64,000 bases of DNA from the NCBI RefSeq assembly GCF_012933465.1, contig NZ_JABBND010000005.1, positions 124,001-188,000 on the forward strand. The letters run 5' to 3'. The notes beneath the pieces were generated by a model, which had not been told where the DNA came from, did not search any database, and worked only from the letters and a program-made list of their open reading frames with translations. Shown here one piece after another: positions 17,329 through 25,360 of the stretch. The first letter of the stretch is position 1; every line of letters begins with the position of its first letter. A program made the translations under genes and the position numbers. Origin of the DNA: Actinomycetospora sp. TBRC 11914. GTDB lineage: Bacteria > Actinomycetota > Actinomycetes > Mycobacteriales > Pseudonocardiaceae.

Positions 17329-18111
17329 GTGGTGACCACGACGGCGCCGACCGGCGCGCCCGAGGCCGGTGCCGGGATGTACGAGGGGCTGCTGCGCGAC
17401 CTGCTCGCCACCGGGGCGATGCGGCGGGACGACACCGTGCTGGTGCAGTTCGCCGGCGCATTCGACCGCGACGTCGCCGCCCGGCTCGGGCTCGAGCGCG
17501 CGACGTTCGTCAACCTCGCCCCCGACTCGCCGTCGGCCCGGCTCGACGACGCCGTCCAGGGCGACGCGCACCGCATGGACCTGCCCGACGGCGGGTTCGA
17601 CCACGTCGTCGGGCACGCGGGGCTGCACCACTGCAGCCGCCCGCACCAGGCGCTGCACGAGATGTACCGGATCGCGCGCGGGACCGTGGTCGCCGTGGAG
17701 AACCAGGACTCGGTGCTGATGCGGGTGGCCCAGCGGGCCGGGCTGGCCGGGACCTACGAGTTCGACGCGGTGGCCGACGGCGGCGGCACCACCGGCGGGG
17801 TGGACGGCACCGGGGTGCCCAACCACGTGTACCGCTGGACGCGCCGCGAGGTCCTCAAGACGGTGCGGACGTTCGACCCGGGCCGCGAGGTGCCCGTGGA
17901 GTTCCACGCCCACTGGCTCGTGGGTCCGGAGCGGGCGCTGACCCCGGGGATGCGGGCGGTGCTGGGCGAGCGCGGCGCGGCGCCCCGCGGTGTGCGCGCC
18001 TGGGCGGGCACGGCGCTCAACCGCGGCCTGAACACGCTCGCCCGCGGCCAGGGCAACATCTTCGGGTTCGTCATCCGCAAGGACCTCGCCCGACCCCACC
18101 CGTGGATCTGA
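17329..18111 (+). CDS. SAM-dependent methyltransferase (Methyltransf_11-like)
   Basis: A 260-aa protein. The block DAHRMDLPDGGFDHVVGHAGLHH, with HQALHEMYRIARG after it, is the typical second half of a Methyltransf_11 fold. The first motif is unusual: where GxGxG is expected it reads QFAGAFDRD, so SAM binding should not be taken for granted. Tandem GTG codons at 17329 and 17332 are possible starts. Only 5 nt separate it from the epimerase gene upstream, so it is probably co-transcribed and modifies the same glycan or its precursor. Confidence 0.75.
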   Translation: MVTTTAPTGAPEAGAGMYEGLLRDLLATGAMRRDDTVLVQFAGAFDRDVAARLGLERATFVNLAPDSPSARLDDAVQGDAHRMDLPDGGFDHVVGHAGLHHCSRPHQALHEMYRIARGTVVAVENQDSVLMRVAQRAGLAGTYEFDAVADGGGTTGGVDGTGVPNHVYRWTRREVLKTVRTFDPGREVPVEFHAHWLVGPERALTPGMRAVLGERGAAPRGVRAWAGTALNRGLNTLARGQGNIFGFVIRKDLARPHPWI

Positions 18112-18119
18112 GACCGACG

Positions 18120-18818
18120 ATGAGCCGCCGGCGGGCGCTCGCGGTCGGGGGCGCGGCGGCCGTGACCGGTCTGGCCGCCGCCTGCAGCGCGCACGCCGCG
18201 ACCGGTTCGCCGGTGCCGCCGCCGCCCGACGTCCCGCTGCGGGTGCGCACCCGGTGGACGGCCCGGCCCGACGGACCGCTCCCGGCCCGCGGCGACGAGG
18301 GCGTGCCGTTCACGCTGACCGGCCCGGACATCGAGCCGCCCCCGTCGGTGGCCGGCGGCGCGCTCGTCGGCCACCTGCCCGACCGGCACGGCGCGGCGTA
18401 CGTCCTGCAGACCCCGGGCGGCGGGCTGCGACGGATCGGGGCGACCTTCGGGTTCGGGCCCGGGACGACCGACGGCTCGCTCGCGCTGGTCCTGTTCAGC
18501 CCCGGGCGGCCCTTCTCCGGACCGTGTCACCTGGCGATCGCCCCCGACCGGTGGGTGGCCGGGACGCTCGTCGACGCCGCGGTGACCGAGATCGGCTCGG
18601 GCACCTTCGCGACCCCGATCCCGCAGGACGGACGCCCGGTCCGGGTGGACGCCGTCGTCGTCGGGGACGCCCTCGTGGTCCGGCTGCCCGACGGCAGCCT
18701 CGTCGGGCCCCGCGGCCCCGACGTCGCGGCGCTGCCGGCCGCCACCGCCTGCTGGGAGTTCTTCCGCGACGCCGCCGGCGGCGCGGACGTGCACCTCTAC
18801 GACACCTGGGCGGGATGA
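18120..18818 (+). CDS. Probable Tat-exported lipoprotein, unknown function
   Basis: A 232-aa protein starting SRRRALAVGG with a lipobox LAAAC at about residue 22, so a twin-arginine lipoprotein signal is likely. The mature part is beta-rich, with a jelly-roll-like pattern and repeated GPGTTDGS and DGRPVRVDAVVVGD elements; it could be a glycan-binding or lyase-like fold such as a concanavalin-type domain, but I see no catalytic signature. ATG 18120 gives the proper signal; an upstream GTG at 18102 would overlap the methyltransferase. Its position suggests it acts on the exported polysaccharide. Confidence 0.65.
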   Translation: MSRRRALAVGGAAAVTGLAAACSAHAATGSPVPPPPDVPLRVRTRWTARPDGPLPARGDEGVPFTLTGPDIEPPPSVAGGALVGHLPDRHGAAYVLQTPGGGLRRIGATFGFGPGTTDGSLALVLFSPGRPFSGPCHLAIAPDRWVAGTLVDAAVTEIGSGTFATPIPQDGRPVRVDAVVVGDALVVRLPDGSLVGPRGPDVAALPAATACWEFFRDAAGGADVHLYDTWAG

Positions 18819-18850
18819 CCCGCCCGCATCTCCTCGGAGGAGGAACCGCC

Positions 18851-19570
18851 ATGACCGTCGTGCAGCTGCTGCTCGGCCTGCTCCCGCCCTCACGGCTGAA
18901 GAACCGGTTGCTGGGCCTGACCTCGCGCCGCTGGCGGATCGCGCCCTCCGCGCGGATCCACCCGGTGGTCCTCTGGCGGATCGGGACGTTCCGGGTCGGC
19001 GAGGACGCCTACGTCGGAGCGGGGAACGCGTTCCGCGAACTGCTCGTGGTCGACCTCGGCGAGCGGGCGGACGTCGGCCAGTTCAACTGGTTCTCCGGGC
19101 AGGCCCTGTACGTGGCCCACGAGGACGCGAGCCTGGCGGGCACGCTGGTCCTCGAGGCCCGGGCCGCGATGACCTCGCGGCACTACGTCGACTGCTCCGG
19201 GGGTGTCCGACTGGAGGAGTTCTCGGTGATCGGCGGAGTGCGCAGCACCGTGCTCACCCACTACGCCGATCTGCACGACTGGGAGCAGCGGGGCGCGCCC
19301 GTGATCCTGCAGCGCGGCGCGGTCACGCTGACGAACTGCACCCTGCTCGCCGGCACCACGGTGCCGCCACACAGCGTCGTCGCGGCCGGCGCCACCACCG
19401 CGAAGCCGCTGACCGAACCCCGCAAGGTGTACGGCGGCGTGCCGGCCCGCATCGTCTCCGACCTCTCCGAGGCGCACGAATTCGTCGGACGGACAGAGAT
19501 GCGTCTATTGTCCAGAGAATACGCGCAGAGCAAGCTCGACGACGCCCGTCGGCGGCACGCGGAGGTCTGA
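18851..19570 (+). CDS. Left-handed beta-helix (hexapeptide) acyltransferase
   Basis: A 239-aa protein in the LbetaH family: repeated short beta strands from about residue 40, then ILQRGAVTLTNCTLLAGTTVPPHSVVAAGA and VYGGVPARIV, the usual end of acetyltransferases that modify sugars. It probably O- or N-acylates a sugar of the polymer. The - strand arm encodes a dehydrogenase and an aminotransferase of the kind that work with such an acyltransferase, so it might complete a 3-acylamino sugar. ATG 18851 follows a perfect GGAGGAGG at 18836-18843. Confidence 0.83.
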   Translation: MTVVQLLLGLLPPSRLKNRLLGLTSRRWRIAPSARIHPVVLWRIGTFRVGEDAYVGAGNAFRELLVVDLGERADVGQFNWFSGQALYVAHEDASLAGTLVLEARAAMTSRHYVDCSGGVRLEEFSVIGGVRSTVLTHYADLHDWEQRGAPVILQRGAVTLTNCTLLAGTTVPPHSVVAAGATTAKPLTEPRKVYGGVPARIVSDLSEAHEFVGRTEMRLLSREYAQSKLDDARRRHAEV

Positions 19571-19681
19571 GCCCGTCCCGCTGACCCTGTGCCATCCGGT
19601 CGGCGCCTGACCCGACCGGCTCAGCGGATCCACAGCTTCACGCATGGATCTGCTCAGCTTCGGCCGGAAAGGTGGGGGACC

Positions 19682-20194
19682 GTGGACCCCGTGAAGACCG
19701 GTTGGGTCGTGGAGCGCTGGCACCGCGCCGCGTCCGCCGAGGTCGCCGCGGACCCCACCGAGCAGCCCGGCGACACCGCGGACGGCAGCGCACGCGCCGC
19801 GGAGGTGGACACCGACCGGCTGCTGGTCCAGGTGGTGGGCATCCCCGGCCTCGCCGCGGCCCTGGCGAGGGAGCTGTCGCCCGCGGTATGGGAGGTCCAC
19901 GAGATCGACGCCGACCGCGCCGTGTCCGCCGCCGCGGACGCCGTCGTGCTCGACGCCCCGCGGACCACCCAGGTCGCGCGGGTACGCCGCGCCGCTCCCC
20001 GGGCCCGGTTGCTCGCCGCGTTCTCGGGCCCGGCCCCCGGCCCGCTGCGCGAGGCGGCGCTGCAGGCCGGCGTCGACGCCTGTGTGGAGGGGACCTCGGC
20101 CGCGGTGGTGGCCAGCTACCTCGGGTGGGTGTCGGGCCCCCTCGCCGCGCCCGACGGCGACCCGCAGCTGCCCGACGTGCAGCGCGGCGGGTAG
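19682..20194 (+). CDS. Uncharacterised protein, receiver-like fold possible
   Basis: A 170-aa protein starting at GTG 19682 after GGTGGGGGA. The alternating pattern from about residue 45 (LLVQVVGIP, AVVLDAPR, RARLLAAFSG, GVDACVEG) resembles a response-regulator receiver or other Rossmann-like fold, but the phospho-acceptor Asp context and the conserved Lys are not convincing. It could be a pseudo-receiver. An upstream start at 19589 would add 31 residues without a better ribosome binding site. It closes the + arm just before the LysM gene. Confidence 0.5.
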   Translation: MDPVKTGWVVERWHRAASAEVAADPTEQPGDTADGSARAAEVDTDRLLVQVVGIPGLAAALARELSPAVWEVHEIDADRAVSAAADAVVLDAPRTTQVARVRRAAPRARLLAAFSGPAPGPLREAALQAGVDACVEGTSAAVVASYLGWVSGPLAAPDGDPQLPDVQRGG

Positions 20195-20289
20195 GCCGGT
20201 CCGGTCCGGCGGGACCTCCGCCCCTGGCCCCGGGTCCTCCGGCCGTCCGACCCTGGCGCCTGGGTACGCGGCCAGGAGGGGGGACGGAC

Positions 20290-20748
20290 GTGCAGACCTA
20301 CACGGTGCGCTCGGGGGATCTCATCGACAGCATCGCCCGCCGCTTCGGGACCACCCGGGAGGTCCTGCTCGAGCTCAACCCGACGCTGTCCGGCCCGTAC
20401 GCCCTGCACGTCGGCCAGACCCTCCGGGTCGACCCAAGCAGCGTCGTGCCCGCCGTCGTCGAGTTCACGGTCGGTGTCGACCCGACCGGGCAGGTGACCC
20501 GGCGCTCCGAGTACCGCGTGGCCGCCCGGCGCGAGGAGCGCGGGCTGTACACGGCCCTCTTCCCCGTCGAGGTGTCCTCGTGGACGTGGCAGGCGACCGT
20601 GGTCGGCGACGGGGACCGGGTGCCGGCGCCGGGCGTGATCACCCTGGCCCCGGCGCCGGAGGACCCGACGGCGCTGCGGGTCAGCATCGTGGACCTCTCC
20701 GGCGCGCCCGCGGACCGCGCGTTCCACCTGCGGGTCAGTCCACGCTGA
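20290..20748 (+). CDS. LysM-domain protein
   Basis: A 152-aa protein. Residues 3-48 form a LysM domain (YTVRSGDLIDSIARRFG, LNPTL, VGQTLRV), which binds peptidoglycan or GlcNAc polymers. The remaining 100 residues are beta-rich and unassigned. No signal peptide is visible from GTG 20290, although the ribosome binding site (AGGAGGGGGG) is very strong. Its 3' end overlaps the convergent glycosyltransferase gene by 14 nt, so the two arms of the polysaccharide locus meet tail to tail inside coding sequence. Confidence 0.8.
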   Translation: MQTYTVRSGDLIDSIARRFGTTREVLLELNPTLSGPYALHVGQTLRVDPSSVVPAVVEFTVGVDPTGQVTRRSEYRVAARREERGLYTALFPVEVSSWTWQATVVGDGDRVPAPGVITLAPAPEDPTALRVSIVDLSGAPADRAFHLRVSPR

Positions 20749-21970
20749 CGCCGCTCTCCACCTCGGCCACCTCTCGCCCCGCGAGGAGGTCGGCGACGAC
20801 GGCGAGGTAGCGCAGCCGCTGGCGCTCCCAGCGCAGCGGGCGGCTCCGGGCGTGCGCCGCGGCGACGAGCTCGGCGCGGCGCGCGGGGTCGTGGTGGAGC
20901 GCGCGCACGGCGCGGGCGAGATCGGCGGGATCGTCGGAGGTGAACAGCTCGACGCCGTCGCCGAACGTCTCGGCCATCGACCGGGTGCGCGACGCCACCA
21001 CGGGCAGCCCCATCGCGATGAAGTCGAAGATCTTGCCGGGGAGGGCGACGTCGCGGAACGGGTCGCGGCGCACGGCGAGGACGCCGAGGTCGGCCCGGCC
21101 GAGGGCGTCGACGAGCTCGGCCTCGGGTACGAACCGGCCGCTGAACCGGACGGCGTCCCCGAGCTCGAGGGTGTCCGCCAGCGCCCGCAGCCGTGGAAGG
21201 TCCGGGCCGTCGCCGTAGACCTCGAGACGCAGCTCGGGGATCTCCTCGCGCAGCAGCGCCACGGCCCGCAGGACGGTGTCGAGTCCGTAGTGCTCCGCCA
21301 CCGTGCCGTGGCTGACGAGCGTGAAGTGCCGGTCGCCGGGCAGCGGCCGCGCCCCGGCGGGACGCACGAATACCGAGGGATCGGCTCCGTCCATGATCGT
21401 CGTGATGCGCTGCGGGTCGGCCCCCCGGGCGACGAACACGGCCCGCATCTGGTCGGTCGGGGTCACGGCGTGGTCGGCGAGCGTGATCGCGCGCTGCTCG
21501 AGGCGTTCGAGCAGCCGCACCACCGGGTGCGTCGGCCCCACCCCGAACTTGGTCGCGAAGAACTCCGGCATGCACTCCTGGAGGTCCAGCAGGACCCGGG
21601 CGCCCAGCAGGCGCGGGACGAGGCCGGCGAGGACCAGGACGTCGGGCAGCGAGTGGATCTGCACGAGCCGGTACCGGGCGACCAGGTGGCGGGCCGCGAC
21701 CACGGCCGTCGCCGCGACGAGGAACGCGGCGTACTCGACGGCGTAACCCAGCGCCCCGCCGCCCTGCCGGTGCCGCAGCGGCAAACGGTGCATGCGCAGC
21801 AGGCCGAGCTCCTCCCGGGCGGGCTCACCGGGGGCGCGCAGGCAGACGACGTCCACGGCGAAGCCCGCCTCGGTGAGGGCGCCGACGGCTCGGGCCACCC
21901 GGGTGTCGCGGGGCACGTAGTGCTGCCGGACGACGCACACCCGGGTGGGCCGGGTCCCGTTCAGTGCCAT
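20735..21970 (-). CDS. Family 4 glycosyltransferase
   Basis: A 411-aa GT-B enzyme. The N-terminal half has RVCVVRQHYVPRDTRVAR and IHSLPDVLVLAGLVPRLLGARVLLDLQE; the C-terminal half has VSHGTVAEHYGLDTVLRAV, YGDGPDLPRL and the donor region LGVLAVRRDPFRDVALPGKIFDFIAMGLPVVAS, all typical of GT4. It starts at ATG 21970, 10 nt inside the end of the transglycosylase-like gene. An apparent longer frame upstream of this ATG is only the shadow of that neighbour. It is the last gene of the - strand arm. Confidence 0.9.
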   Translation of the reverse strand: MALNGTRPTRVCVVRQHYVPRDTRVARAVGALTEAGFAVDVVCLRAPGEPAREELGLLRMHRLPLRHRQGGGALGYAVEYAAFLVAATAVVAARHLVARYRLVQIHSLPDVLVLAGLVPRLLGARVLLDLQECMPEFFATKFGVGPTHPVVRLLERLEQRAITLADHAVTPTDQMRAVFVARGADPQRITTIMDGADPSVFVRPAGARPLPGDRHFTLVSHGTVAEHYGLDTVLRAVALLREEIPELRLEVYGDGPDLPRLRALADTLELGDAVRFSGRFVPEAELVDALGRADLGVLAVRRDPFRDVALPGKIFDFIAMGLPVVASRTRSMAETFGDGVELFTSDDPADLARAVRALHHDPARRAELVAAAHARSRPLRWERQRLRYLAVVADLLAGREVAEVESGVSVD

Positions 21971-22836
21971 TGCAGCCACGGCCGGTCGGCCAGGGCGTGC
22001 TGGACCCGGGCGATGTAGTTCTGCGCCGTCGGGTTGTGCCAGGCCCCGGCGTTCCACCGGCCGACGCAGCCCCACAGGTCGCCGGGCTGGTAGGTGGGGC
22101 CGAGCCACGTCTCCCAGCCCTCGTAGCAGGCCCGGATGATCGCCCCGTAGGTGTCGAGGGCGTACGCGGTGGAGTTCTCGGTCCAGGGCCAGCCGCCGTA
22201 GCCGGGCTGGGTCGGGTCGTTCAGCGTGCACCACTTGGCTTGCATGATGCCGAAGCTGGCCGGGCCGTCGGGGCCGTAGGGAGCGGCGCCGGGCGAGCCG
22301 CCGCAGTCCCCGAAGTCGCCGTAGCCCTGCTGGTCGATCGGCTTGCCGTCGGGGTCCTTGTGGTTCTGGTACCAGCCCGACTCGGCGACCGCCTCGGCGC
22401 GGATCAGCTCGTCGGGCAGCCCCCACTTCGCCGCGGTCCACTGGATGATCTCGTCGGTGGTGCCGGTGAAGTTGCCGGTCACCCGGCCGAAGACCGCCGC
22501 CTCGTTGACCATCCCCGGGTAGCCCGCGGGCCGGAAGTCCGGCGGCGGGACGGTGTGGTTGGCCTGGGTGTTGGCGGGCCGGGGCTCCCACGAGGAGCGC
22601 CGCACCATCTGGGCGGCGGCGAGGTCGTCGGGCAGCGACGCGAACGCCCCCGCCGGGCGCAGCGCGAAGTACCCGTCGAGCGGCGGCGGGCCGTGCGAGA
22701 CCGCGTCGTCGGGGGCCCCGGCGGCGGGGCGCGGCGCGGGGGTGAGGTTCGGGTCGACGGCCGCCGGGGGCGAGGAGCACGCGACCACGAGCGCCCCGAC
22801 GACGACGAGCACCGCCAGCAGTGATCGACGGCCCAT
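21961..22836 (-). CDS. Lipoprotein with lytic-transglycosylase-like domain
   Basis: A 291-aa lipoprotein: hydrophobic signal with lipobox VVAC at Cys20, then a Pro/Ala linker and a domain of about 170 residues. AEAVAESGWYQ carries a probable catalytic Glu152, and ASFGIMQAKW resembles the GLxQ block of SLT-type transglycosylases. Such enzymes cut or remodel peptidoglycan, plausible for threading or anchoring a polymer through the wall. ATG 22836 has a strong GGGGAGGAG ribosome binding site and shares one base with the preceding stop (TGATG), so translation should be coupled to the monooxygenase gene. Confidence 0.75.
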   Translation of the reverse strand: MGRRSLLAVLVVVGALVVACSSPPAAVDPNLTPAPRPAAGAPDDAVSHGPPPLDGYFALRPAGAFASLPDDLAAAQMVRRSSWEPRPANTQANHTVPPPDFRPAGYPGMVNEAAVFGRVTGNFTGTTDEIIQWTAAKWGLPDELIRAEAVAESGWYQNHKDPDGKPIDQQGYGDFGDCGGSPGAAPYGPDGPASFGIMQAKWCTLNDPTQPGYGGWPWTENSTAYALDTYGAIIRACYEGWETWLGPTYQPGDLWGCVGRWNAGAWHNPTAQNYIARVQHALADRPWLQWH

Positions 22837-24110
22837 CACCGCTCCTCCCCCACGGTCGCGCGCGGACGCGCCGGGCCCGCGGACAGCGGGACCGACCACC
22901 GTCGGCGTCGGGCCCGCACGTGGCGCCGCAACGTGCCGGCCGACGTCCGGACCCGGCGCATCGGCGCGTGCTGGCTCGCGCGGTGCAGGTACCACCGCCA
23001 CGCCGGGGCCCGACGCCGCCGCTGCCAGAGCGACCAGCCCAGCCCGAGGTCGTCGCCCTGCTCGAGCAGCCCGACCGGGTCCTCGAACCAGGCGCTGCTG
23101 CGCAGCGCCTCGTCCTGCAGCGGCCGGATCTCGGGTCGGCGCCGGGCGTCGTAGCTCGCGAGCGCGGCGGCCAGGTGCTCGTCCAGCTCGACCTCACGTA
23201 CGTGCTCGGCGAGCGCGACCGCGTCCCCCAGCGCCAGGCGCGTCCCCGAGCCGATGGCGAAGTGGGTGGTGTGCGCGGCGTCGCCCGCGAGTGCGAGCCG
23301 GCCGTCGCACCAGCGCTCGTTGGTCACGCGCCGGAACGTCTGCCACGGCGCCCGCGCGTCCTCGCTCCGCCCCGCGAGGAGCGGGGCGCCGTGCAGCACC
23401 GGGTCGAAGATCTCGGCGAGGAGGTCGAGGCAGGCCGGGGTCGCGAGGTCGGCGAACCCCAGCGCGGCCCAGGTGTCCGGCGGGGCCTCCACGATGAACG
23501 TGCTCGTGGTCTCGTCGAACCGGTACGCGTGGCACCAGATCCAGCCGGAGCCGGTGTCGACGAAGCCGAAGGTGAACGTCGAGAAGAGTGCCGGAGTGCC
23601 CGACCAGAGGTAGCGGTTCCGGCCGGCCGCGAGCCGGGTGCCCAGTTCCTCGGTCCGACGACGACGCAGCCCGCTGCCCGCGCCGTCGGCGGCGACGACG
23701 AGTGACGCCGGCTCCCCGGCCCGCAGGCCGGGCCCGGCGAGGTCCTCCGGCGCGGCGGTGGCGTAGCGCAGGTCGACGCCGAGGGCCTCGGCCCGGTCAC
23801 CGAGCAGCGTCAGGAGGCGCTGCCGGCCGATCGCGTAGCCCGCCCCGCCGAGGAACACCGGGGAACGCCGGCCGACCTGCACGGCCTGGCCGTCCCAGAC
23901 GACGGCGGCGTCGCGGACGGCGCTCGCCGAGGCCGGGTCGACCCGGTGCATCTCGTCGAGCAGGTCGTCCCAGAAGACCACGCCCCACCCGTGCGTGACG
24001 CCGCGGGCGTTGCGTTCCCACACGGTCACGTCGTGCCGGGGGTCCTGGCGCTTGAGCGCGATCGCGGTGTAGAGCCCGGCCGGGCCGCCGCCGATGCACT
24101 GCACTCTCAT
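22836..24110 (-). CDS. FAD-dependent aromatic monooxygenase-like protein
   Basis: A 424-aa flavoprotein. CIGGGPAGLYTAI is the FAD-binding fold, followed by GVTHGWGVVFWDDLLDEMH, which resembles the N-terminal monooxygenase of 2-aminobenzoyl-CoA and salicylyl-CoA hydroxylases. The second FAD motif LALAGDAAHTTHFAIGSGTRLALGDA is intact. The Arg-rich last 50 residues are unusual. These enzymes hydroxylate CoA thioesters or indole-type aromatics with NAD(P)H and O2. Its place inside a polysaccharide operon, coupled to a transglycosylase, is unexpected; it may decorate a lipid or aromatic substituent, which is inference. Start ATG 24110. Confidence 0.8.
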   Translation of the reverse strand: MRVQCIGGGPAGLYTAIALKRQDPRHDVTVWERNARGVTHGWGVVFWDDLLDEMHRVDPASASAVRDAAVVWDGQAVQVGRRSPVFLGGAGYAIGRQRLLTLLGDRAEALGVDLRYATAAPEDLAGPGLRAGEPASLVVAADGAGSGLRRRRTEELGTRLAAGRNRYLWSGTPALFSTFTFGFVDTGSGWIWCHAYRFDETTSTFIVEAPPDTWAALGFADLATPACLDLLAEIFDPVLHGAPLLAGRSEDARAPWQTFRRVTNERWCDGRLALAGDAAHTTHFAIGSGTRLALGDAVALAEHVREVELDEHLAAALASYDARRRPEIRPLQDEALRSSAWFEDPVGLLEQGDDLGLGWSLWQRRRRAPAWRWYLHRASQHAPMRRVRTSAGTLRRHVRARRRRWSVPLSAGPARPRATVGEER

Positions 24111-24241
24111 CCTCGGGCCTCCTGCTCGTGGGTGTCGGCGACACAAGGGCCGTTCGGCCCGGGTCCGTCGGGGGGTGGTGATGTCAGGCTGGGCGCGTGC
24201 CGCGCCGTCAGCCGGGGCCGGCCACGGGGGGCGACAGCGAC

Positions 24242-25360
24242 ATGCAGGTGGTGCACGGGCTCGATCCCGCGTCGGCGCGGGAGTGGGATGCGCTGGTCGC
24301 CGCGACCGCGGGCACGGACGTCAACCAGCTCACGGCCTGGGCGCGGGTCCGCGCCACCGTGGGGTACTCGGCCCACCACCTGCTGGTGCGCGAGGGCGGC
24401 GCCGTGGTGGCCGGGGCGCAGCTGCTGCTCCGTGCCCGGGTGGGGCCCGCCGGTCTCGCCTACCTGCCGTCGGGGCCGGTGATCTCCGCGTCCGTGGCCG
24501 ACCGCGCCGCCGTCGTCGAGGTGCTGGCCGACGCCCTCGCCGGGTGGTCCAACCCGGTGCGGCCGCTGTTCGTCCAGCCCCCCGACGGCGGCGAGGACGT
24601 CAGCGCCGCGCTGGCCGCCCGCGGGTTCCGTCGCTCCGAGGCCGGGGTGGCCCCCGCGGGCACCCTGCGGCTCGACCTCGCGGTCGGGGAGGAGGCGCTG
24701 CGAGCCGGGCTGGGACGCCGGCTGCGCTACTGGACCGGCAAGTGGGCCGAGCGGGGCGTCGCGGTGCGCCGCGGCGACGAGCGCGACCTCGGCCTGCTGA
24801 GCGAGCTCATGGCGCACACCGCCCGCCACCAGGGCTACGAGCCGCTCCCCCGCCACTACGTCGAGGCGTTCTACGGCGAGCTCGCCCCGGGTGGGCACGC
24901 GGTGGTGTTCGTCGGCGAGGTCGACGGCCGCCCGGTGGCCGCGGACCTGCTCACCGGGTGCGGCGGGGTGATCAAGGGTCGGCTGGGTGGGTTCGACCGC
25001 TCCGGGCCGGCCGGCAAGCTCAGCGTGCCCGGCGCGATGCGCTGGACGGCGATCCGCTGGGCCCGGGAGCAGGGCTACCGGTGGTTCGACTTCGGCGGGA
25101 TCGACGCGGAGATGCTCGCGGACCTGCTGGCCGGCCGGAGCGAGAACGAGGAGTCCTGGCCGGGCGCCGACCGCGCGAAGCTGTCCTTCGGGGGCACGGC
25201 GTACGCCTACCCGCCCGCCGTCGAACGGGTCGCCGCCCCGGCCCGCTGGGCCTACGACGCCGCGCGGCACAGCGAGACGGGTCGCCGACTGCTCTCGACC
25301 GCGACCGAGCGGCTGCGGGGGGCGCGTCCTGGTCATGGCGGGCCGGCTCAGCAGAAGTAG
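24242..25360 (+). CDS. FemAB/GNAT-like peptidyl- or aminoacyl-transferase (first copy)
   Basis: A 372-aa protein of the FemAB-type tandem GNAT fold. Features are AWARVRATVGY near the N-terminus, LRLDLAVGEEALRAGLGRRLRYWTGKW, LMAHTARHQGYEPLPRHYVEAFYGEL and the YRWFDFGGI block shared with FemX/FemAB proteins. Family members add amino acids to peptidoglycan stems, or occur in exopolysaccharide clusters with unknown substrates. ATG 24242 is chosen for its GGGGGG tract upstream; GTG 24197 would add 15 residues. It lies on the opposite strand to its neighbours and its end overlaps the second FemAB-like gene by 13 nt. Confidence 0.75.
   Translation: MQVVHGLDPASAREWDALVAATAGTDVNQLTAWARVRATVGYSAHHLLVREGGAVVAGAQLLLRARVGPAGLAYLPSGPVISASVADRAAVVEVLADALAGWSNPVRPLFVQPPDGGEDVSAALAARGFRRSEAGVAPAGTLRLDLAVGEEALRAGLGRRLRYWTGKWAERGVAVRRGDERDLGLLSELMAHTARHQGYEPLPRHYVEAFYGELAPGGHAVVFVGEVDGRPVAADLLTGCGGVIKGRLGGFDRSGPAGKLSVPGAMRWTAIRWAREQGYRWFDFGGIDAEMLADLLAGRSENEESWPGADRAKLSFGGTAYAYPPAVERVAAPARWAYDAARHSETGRRLLSTATERLRGARPGHGGPAQQK

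Noticed and set aside
20735-23197. Glycosyltransferase frame extended to 820 codons
   Set aside because: The part upstream of ATG 21970 is the out-of-frame shadow of the transglycosylase lipoprotein gene; the true N-terminus is the GT4 start.
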